From positions 1 to 45,877 of the forward strand of contig CAJUMM010000014.1 of NCBI GenBank assembly GCA_910586955.1: a stretch of DNA of 45,877 nucleotides, in the 5' to 3' direction. The notes beneath the pieces were generated by a model. The model worked only from the letters and a program-made list of their open reading frames with translations, did not search any database and was not told the origin of the DNA. Numbering within the stretch: the stretch's first letter is position 1; the number at the start of each line of letters is the position of its first letter. The DNA comes from an uncultured Lachnospiraceae bacterium (lineage in GTDB: Bacteria; Bacillota; Clostridia; Lachnospirales; Lachnospiraceae). This document shows positions 43,106 to 45,877 of the stretch, piece by piece. The translations under genes were made by a program, and so were the position numbers.

Positions 43106-43133
43106 AAAAAAAATGGAGGGGTTTCCCCCTCCA
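43106..43133 (-). terminator. Strong terminator between the coat genes and the adsorption gene
   Basis: On the minus strand TGGAGGGG-GAAA-CCCCTCCA is followed by eight T, nine bases after the second coat gene. Filamentous coliphages also have a strong terminator after gene VIII and before gene III, which keeps coat mRNA abundant. Confidence 0.92.
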
Positions 43134-43142
43134 AGATTTTCC

Positions 43143-43355
43143 CTAGCGGGCCGCACCTTTAAACTGCTGAAACACACCGATTCCAACGCCAACCATGGAT
43201 CCGGCGAAGATAAACGCCAGAATCGGATTGGCCGTGATGGTGGTGAAGCATTTCATGGAAAACTCAACCACGCTTTCCATAACGCCAAGCATGGTTTCCA
43301 TAACTCCAGGACTTGCGGGGGTGACAGATTCCGCAACGGTTGCTAAAAACGACAT
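43143..43355 (-). CDS. Major coat protein (pVIII-like), copy 2, 70 aa
   Basis: An acidic amphipathic N-terminal part with repeated Met/Glu (VMETMLGVMESVVEF) is followed by one membrane helix (NPILAFIFAGSMVGVGIGVF) and a short positively charged end (QQFKGAAR). That is the charge layout of inovirus major coat proteins: acidic outside, hydrophobic middle, basic end that contacts DNA. The first ~18 residues (SFLATVAESVTPASPGV) are absent from the neighbour copy and may be a leader, but they are not a classical signal peptide. AAAGGAG lies eight bases before the ATG. The last 52 residues match copy 1 at 43 positions. Confidence 0.82.
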   Translation of the reverse strand: MSFLATVAESVTPASPGVMETMLGVMESVVEFSMKCFTTITANPILAFIFAGSMVGVGIGVFQQFKGAAR

Positions 43356-43386
43356 ACAATCAACTCCTTTCTAAATTTCTGCGCCG

Positions 43387-43545
43387 CTACCGTGCGGCAC
43401 CTTTGAACTGCTGGAACACGCTGATACCAACGCCAACCAGGGACCCGGCGAAAATAAACGCCAAAATTGGATTGGTCGTAATGGTGTTAAAGCACGTCAT
43501 GGAAAACTCCACAACGCTGTTCATGACGGTAAGCATTTCAGACAT
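43387..43545 (-). CDS. Major coat protein (pVIII-like), copy 1, 52 aa
   Basis: Starts MSEMLTVMNSVVEFSM and ends FQQFKGAAR, with the membrane helix NPILAFIFAGSLVGVGISVF. It has its own AAGGAGG eight bases before the ATG and lies 31 bases before copy 2. Its 52 residues align without gaps to the C-terminal 52 of copy 2 (43 identical), so the pair arose by tandem duplication. It lacks a leader, like the 46-residue coat of Pf1 after processing. It is too short for common gene-finding limits. Confidence 0.8.
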   Translation of the reverse strand: MSEMLTVMNSVVEFSMTCFNTITTNPILAFIFAGSLVGVGISVFQQFKGAAR

Positions 43546-43600
43546 AGCCAGTACCTCCTTTATGTTTTATTTATCGAAAGCGCACAGCGCTTAAGACCGT

Positions 43601-44497
43601 TTATTTTTTTGCTTTTCTGCGAAGCCGCTGTAACTTCCTGGATGGAGAAACGGCCTCCAGGTTTCCCTCCGTGTTGCACTGCAATGCGAGAATTTCAGAT
43701 TCAGTCATCATATCGCCAGCGGACACGGATTTTTTCAGGTTGCCAACGCAGGCGAGGGTGTCATAGGCGGAAAAATCCCGGTCACGAATGAAAAATCCCG
43801 TTCTGCGGTAAGGCTTTATCAAAGTGGGGTCGGAACTGTTTTCCAGCTGGTAAGCGTCATAATAATTATGTATCTGATAACGCCAGACCTTCCGGCATTC
43901 CACCACATAGCTTGTAACCTGCCGCAAGAGAGCATCTACATGATTAAACCGCTGTGCGTCATAAACCAGGGTTATATGGTGATGGCGGCAGGTCAACAGC
44001 GTGTTCAGGAAAAGCGGGTCGATATTGCTTTTAAAGGAACGGCTATTAAGCTGTACGCTGAATTCGTCACCCAGGACGAGCGTAACCGTTAGAGTGTCAT
44101 TCTCTTTATCCGCTTCTTTGAATGTATCCGCCACACGTATGATTTGCTCCAGGGAAACAAATTTTTCGTAGGGAATAGACAAATCAACGTTAGAAATCAC
44201 ATGGACTTTTTGCGTCACCCATTTCTTCCGGTCGTGGTCATAAATCATACGATTGTTGTACCGCTTGTACATGCCTACAATATAATGGACAACCGAGAGA
44301 GTTTTCCCTTTTCCAAACAGGGCCGTGTAACAGATTAAATAGCCTGTCTGGCACAGGTTCCATTTACGATATTTGAAATATGTAAAAGTGTCCCGGAGGG
44401 CATAATAGAGGAAAGGCCCCGGGTTCTCAACAGTCAGGCGGAAAGACACAGACAAGATACACAACAGGACAAAAACAAAGGCGGCTAAAATAATCAT
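43601..44497 (-). CDS. Zot-like assembly ATPase (pI-like)
   Basis: A filamentous phage morphogenesis protein of 298 residues. One membrane helix lies at the very N-terminus (2-20). The ATPase domain follows with Walker A ALFGKGKT (59-66) and Walker B LVLGDE (140-145). A conserved CRHHHITLVYDAQRFNHVDALLRQ block, typical of Zot/pI proteins, comes next, and the C-terminus is basic (RKLQRLRRKAKK). It should power DNA extrusion and coat assembly at the membrane. Coliphage pI has its membrane helix after the ATPase domain; here it is N-terminal, and the absent periplasmic domain fits a host with no outer membrane or secretin. Its ATG overlaps the stop of the upstream gene (ATGA). Confidence 0.87.
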   Translation of the reverse strand: MIILAAFVFVLLCILSVSFRLTVENPGPFLYYALRDTFTYFKYRKWNLCQTGYLICYTALFGKGKTLSVVHYIVGMYKRYNNRMIYDHDRKKWVTQKVHVISNVDLSIPYEKFVSLEQIIRVADTFKEADKENDTLTVTLVLGDEFSVQLNSRSFKSNIDPLFLNTLLTCRHHHITLVYDAQRFNHVDALLRQVTSYVVECRKVWRYQIHNYYDAYQLENSSDPTLIKPYRRTGFFIRDRDFSAYDTLACVGNLKKSVSAGDMMTESEILALQCNTEGNLEAVSPSRKLQRLRRKAKK

Positions 44498-44658
44498 TTG
44501 TTAAATCCTCTCATAATCTGCGAAATAAAGCCCAGCACGTACAGGACCAGGCAGACGGCAACCATGACGCAGACAAGCCAGGGGATAAGTTCCCCAAGAT
44601 TTACAGGTGCCTCTGAAATGCCGAAAAATCCAAGAAGATCATTGAATACGCTAACCAT
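44494..44658 (-). CDS. Phage small membrane protein, 54 aa
   Basis: A polar N-terminal half (MVSVFNDLLGFFGISEAPVNLGEL) is followed by one membrane helix (about 25-44) and a short basic tail (IMRGFNK). The ATG at 44658 is set by GGAGG eight bases upstream; it overlaps the preceding stop as TAATG. The next gene starts at its own stop (ATGA). Sandwiched between two coupled genes, it is probably a virion or assembly component, pVI- or pVII-like. Confidence 0.7.
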   Translation of the reverse strand: MVSVFNDLLGFFGISEAPVNLGELIPWLVCVMVAVCLVLYVLGFISQIMRGFNK

Positions 44659-45083
44659 TAAAACATCCTCCAATGTAAGACTTTGCACATCATGTCAATG
44701 CAGAATTTGAAAAATACGAAAAAGAAGATAAGCAGTAGCAAGCCCTCTGAAACCGTGTATTCGGAAAAGTCCTTTGTGAAAAAGCCGTTATCCGGCTCAA
44801 TGAGCTGTTCCGCCGTTAAATCATCTTCCGAAAATTCTTTGTTGTTATCCTCCTGGATAGCGTCTTCGGAGGCCTCCCCTTCGGTAACGTCTTCCTCTTC
44901 GGAAACATTTTCCTGGGGCTCTTGGTTCTCTTCTTCTGCGGTAGAATCATCTTCGGGGAAATCTTCCCCGGAATCAGTGCTTTCCTGCACGTTTTCCGGG
45001 GAGGGGTTTTCCGAAGGTGGTTCGTTTATGGGAGATTCATCCGAAGATGGATCCGGCTGGGGTAAAAGTTTGTTTTCTTCCAA
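44658..45083 (-). CDS. Phage acidic membrane-anchored protein, 141 aa
   Basis: About 110 residues are an extremely acidic Glu/Asp/Ser/Pro low-complexity chain. One membrane helix (113-130, GLLLLIFFFVFFKFCI) and a basic tail (KVLHWRMF) follow. No signal peptide is seen. The start is probably TTG at 45083, with AGAGG nine bases upstream; no in-frame ATG exists. A longer GTG-start reading would overlap the 32-residue gene. A C-terminal anchor with a disordered acidic arm recalls a minor capsid or assembly protein, but no family was recognised. Confidence 0.6.
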   Translation of the reverse strand: MEENKLLPQPDPSSDESPINEPPSENPSPENVQESTDSGEDFPEDDSTAEEENQEPQENVSEEEDVTEGEASEDAIQEDNNKEFSEDDLTAEQLIEPDNGFFTKDFSEYTVSEGLLLLIFFFVFFKFCIDMMCKVLHWRMF

Positions 45084-45105
45084 TTTTAAATACCTCTTTA
45101 ATGTT

Positions 45106-45204
45106 TTAGGAGGGGCCGAAAATTTTACATAAAAGCCAGCCAAAGGCACAGCCTATGATTGACTGGACCAGCATAATTAAAATGTCCATTTCATTAAATC
45201 CCAT
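45106..45204 (-). CDS. Phage single-span peptide, 32 aa (pVII/pIX size class)
   Basis: Sequence begins MGFNEMDILIMLVQSIIG and ends LLCKIFGPS: an acidic head, one membrane helix and a basic end. GGAGG lies eight bases before the ATG, which starts directly after the preceding stop. M13 pVII and pIX are 33 and 32 residues and are encoded between the ssDNA-binding protein and coat genes. This gene has the same size and a similar position, so a tip-protein role is plausible. Confidence 0.6.
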   Translation of the reverse strand: MGFNEMDILIMLVQSIIGCAFGWLLCKIFGPS

Positions 45205-45369
45205 CTAATGGTCCTCCGCTAACTGCTCAAGACGATGATTAAATCCCTCAATCACCAATGGACACACTTGCCAGCGGTCCATCATGGGAACCGTGCAACC
45301 CTCTTCGAAATCCCAAGCACAGCATTCAGAACAAGGGTTTTTACTTTCTAGATGCTCTTGATTGGTCAT
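45205..45369 (-). CDS. Phage Cys-rich small protein, 54 aa
   Basis: A hydrophilic protein with five Cys (13, 16, 17, 25, 36) in a CxxCC...C...C layout, which suggests metal binding. It has no membrane segment. GGAGG lies seven bases before the ATG. It is followed without a gap by the 32-residue gene and preceded by palindrome copy 3. A regulatory or replication-accessory role is possible; no family was recognised. Confidence 0.6.
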   Translation of the reverse strand: MTNQEHLESKNPCSECCAWDFEEGCTVPMMDRWQVCPLVIEGFNHRLEQLAEDH

Positions 45370-45398
45370 AATAATTCCTCCCGATTGGTATGATGGAA

Positions 45399-45418
45399 AT
45401 TTCCATACGTTTGGAAAT
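45399..45418. promoter_or_regulatory. Palindrome copy 3 (ATTTCCA-TACGTT-TGGAAAT)
   Basis: It shares the core TTTCCA-n-ACGT-n-TGGAAA with copies 1 and 2. It abuts the stop codon of the ssDNA-binding protein gene and precedes the Cys-rich gene by 30 bases on the minus strand. Confidence 0.7.
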
Positions 45419-45663
45419 TATTTGACCACAGCAAGAATGGCATCCGTGACCCGGAGGGAATTGTATTTATCATCAAAGACACAAGATAAATCCATTTCTT
45501 TCATAGGTACAACCTTGTCATATGCTTCCTTAGTACAATTCAAGGTTCCGGCTTGTGCGTTAGCGACAGCGACGCTCATTCTGTAGTACGTGCTCTGGCC
45601 GTCCCGGCTCTTCTCCTCTGCTTTGCCAATAACCAACGCTCTTGTTCTCAATTCTAACTTCAT
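45418..45663 (-). CDS. Phage ssDNA-binding protein (pV-like), 81 aa
   Basis: A small beta-rich protein (MKLELRTRALVIGKAEEKSRDGQSTYYRMSVAV...) with an OB-fold-like strand order and a short basic region. It is close in length to the gene V protein of M13 (87 aa). It is the first gene of the minus-strand block, with AAAGGAG ten bases before the ATG. In filamentous phages this protein coats the new single strand, switches replication from double- to single-strand and represses phage translation. The fold is inferred from pattern and context, not from a strong motif. The 76 bases between its ATG and the right direct repeat hold only a weak -10-like TAATAT on the minus strand. Confidence 0.7.
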   Translation of the reverse strand: MKLELRTRALVIGKAEEKSRDGQSTYYRMSVAVANAQAGTLNCTKEAYDKVVPMKEMDLSCVFDDKYNSLRVTDAILAVVK

Positions 45664-45712
45664 ACTTTTTGTTTCTCCTTTCGTGTTTGTGCCCCCTTTT
45701 GGGCTTGTCTGT

Positions 45713-45739
45713 TTGTCGGGATTAATATTACAGGTTTCA
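45713..45739 (-). repeat. Right terminal inverted repeat of the prophage
   Basis: Read inward from 45739 it starts TGAAA and ends CCCGACAA. Nineteen of 27 bases match the left end (35186-35212). Confidence 0.75.
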
Positions 45740-45754
45740 TTCTTCGATAAAAAT
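45740..45754 (+). repeat. Right 15-bp direct repeat (attR-like)
   Basis: TTCTTCGATAAAAAT, identical to 35171-35185 at the end of cvpA. Host sequence resumes at 45755. Confidence 0.8.
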
Positions 45755-45765
45755 GAAAAAAAGTG

Positions 45766-45818
45766 TTGACAGAAGGCCGGGAGCGTGATATAGTATAAAA
45801 GCTGTCGCAGGAGACAGC
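45766..45818 (+). promoter_or_regulatory. Strong host promoter and leader hairpin, possibly of an rRNA operon
   Basis: Perfect TTGACA (45766-45771), 17 bases, TATAGT (45789-45794). The likely start is followed by GCTGTC-GCAGGA-GACAGC (45801-45818), then ACCTTGATAACTAAACAG, which resembles the boxA-containing leaders of Clostridial rRNA operons. On the minus strand the same hairpin is followed by TTTT and could stop transcription entering from the right. The window ends before any rRNA sequence. Confidence 0.6.
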
Positions 45819-45877
45819 CAATACGAACCTTGATAACTAAACAGTGAAAAAACCTTGAAAATTCAAAGAGAGAAGCT

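Larger units (their letters stand above)
35171..45754. mobile_element. Integrated filamentous (inovirus-like) prophage with IS30-family transposase
   Basis: The element carries the hallmark set: HUH Rep, ssDNA-binding protein, Zot/pI ATPase, two pVIII-like coat genes, a pIII-like adsorption protein and at least six tiny membrane proteins. No secretin, tailed-phage capsid, terminase or lysis gene is present. The ends are given by 27-bp terminal inverted repeats and a flanking 15-bp direct repeat. The coding style changes sharply at the boundaries: many sub-100-codon genes and more AT-rich sequence than the host part. No integrase or Xer homologue is inside; the only recombinase is the IS30-type transposase. 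Between 35282 and 35507 there is no gene; only a modest hairpin (35456-35484) is visible. All hallmark genes look intact, so the phage could be active. Confidence 0.88.

Noticed and set aside
43601..44497. Zonular occludens toxin as a virulence factor
   Set aside because: The Zot name comes from a side activity in Vibrio phage CTX; the motifs here fit an assembly ATPase and the toxin-type C-terminal part is missing.
44658..45149. Longer 163-residue reading of the acidic protein from a GTG
   Set aside because: It would overlap the 32-residue gene and has no ribosome site; the TTG at 45083 has AGAGG at proper spacing.

Overview
Chromosomal window from a low-to-mid GC Gram-positive anaerobe, most likely a gut Lachnospiraceae (Clostridium cluster XIVa). 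The evidence is the strong AGGAGG ribosome sites, a split transketolase, a pfkA-dnaX-ybaB-recR cluster, an aldo/keto reductase with a ferredoxin tail, a lipoprotein serpin and the absence of outer-membrane genes. The species cannot be named from the sequence alone.

Host part, 1-35185. A GH13 alpha-glucosidase/neopullulanase-type gene and an Fe-S aldo/keto reductase precede a 14-kb gene for a secreted 4661-residue protein. That protein has two transglutaminase-like domains and a long repetitive C-terminal part. tRNA-Phe and tRNA-Gly follow, then a lipoprotein serpin on the minus strand. Next come a TetR regulator, a DUF308 membrane protein, an MMPL/RND exporter and its translationally coupled secreted heptad-repeat partner. 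A DUF2314-type gene and tRNA-Ser(CGA) lie on the minus strand. The plus-strand housekeeping run is 6-phosphofructokinase, dnaX, ybaB, recR and the two transketolase subunits. It is followed by a membrane LysM protein with a degenerate MPN-like domain, a DUF5711 protein and a CvpA-like protein.

Prophage part, about 35171-45754. This 10.6-kb element reads as a complete filamentous phage (inovirus-like) provirus in a Gram-positive host. It has an HUH rolling-circle replication protein, a small ssDNA-binding protein, a Zot/pI-type ATPase with one N-terminal membrane segment, and two tandem pVIII-like major coat genes. A strong terminator follows the coat genes, then a 733-residue signal-peptide and C-terminal-anchor adsorption protein (pIII-like) and many tiny single-span membrane proteins. 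No secretin is present, as expected without an outer membrane. Most genes lie on the minus strand as one overlapping block. Three short genes, including a ParB-like DNA-binding candidate, run on the plus strand towards Rep. An IS30-family transposase sits at the left end. The element is bounded by 27-bp imperfect terminal inverted repeats (19/27 identical) ending in CCCGACAA. Outside these lies an exact 15-bp direct repeat, TTCTTCGATAAAAAT, whose left copy contains the cvpA stop codon. The chromosome resumes at 45755 with a consensus promoter and a leader that looks like an rRNA-operon leader.

The phage also carries noncoding structure. There are two large hairpins with the same architecture but different stem sequences, a very strong hairpin near the adsorption block, candidate nick-site motifs on both sides of rep, and three copies of the perfect palindrome TTTCCA-n-ACGT-n-TGGAAA just behind stop codons or before ribosome sites. 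The working model is that IS30-type transposition or a related recombination moves the phage genome. Rep and the ssDNA-binding protein drive rolling-circle replication, Zot and the small membrane proteins extrude the virion through the single membrane, and the palindromes are sites for a phage-encoded DNA-binding protein.
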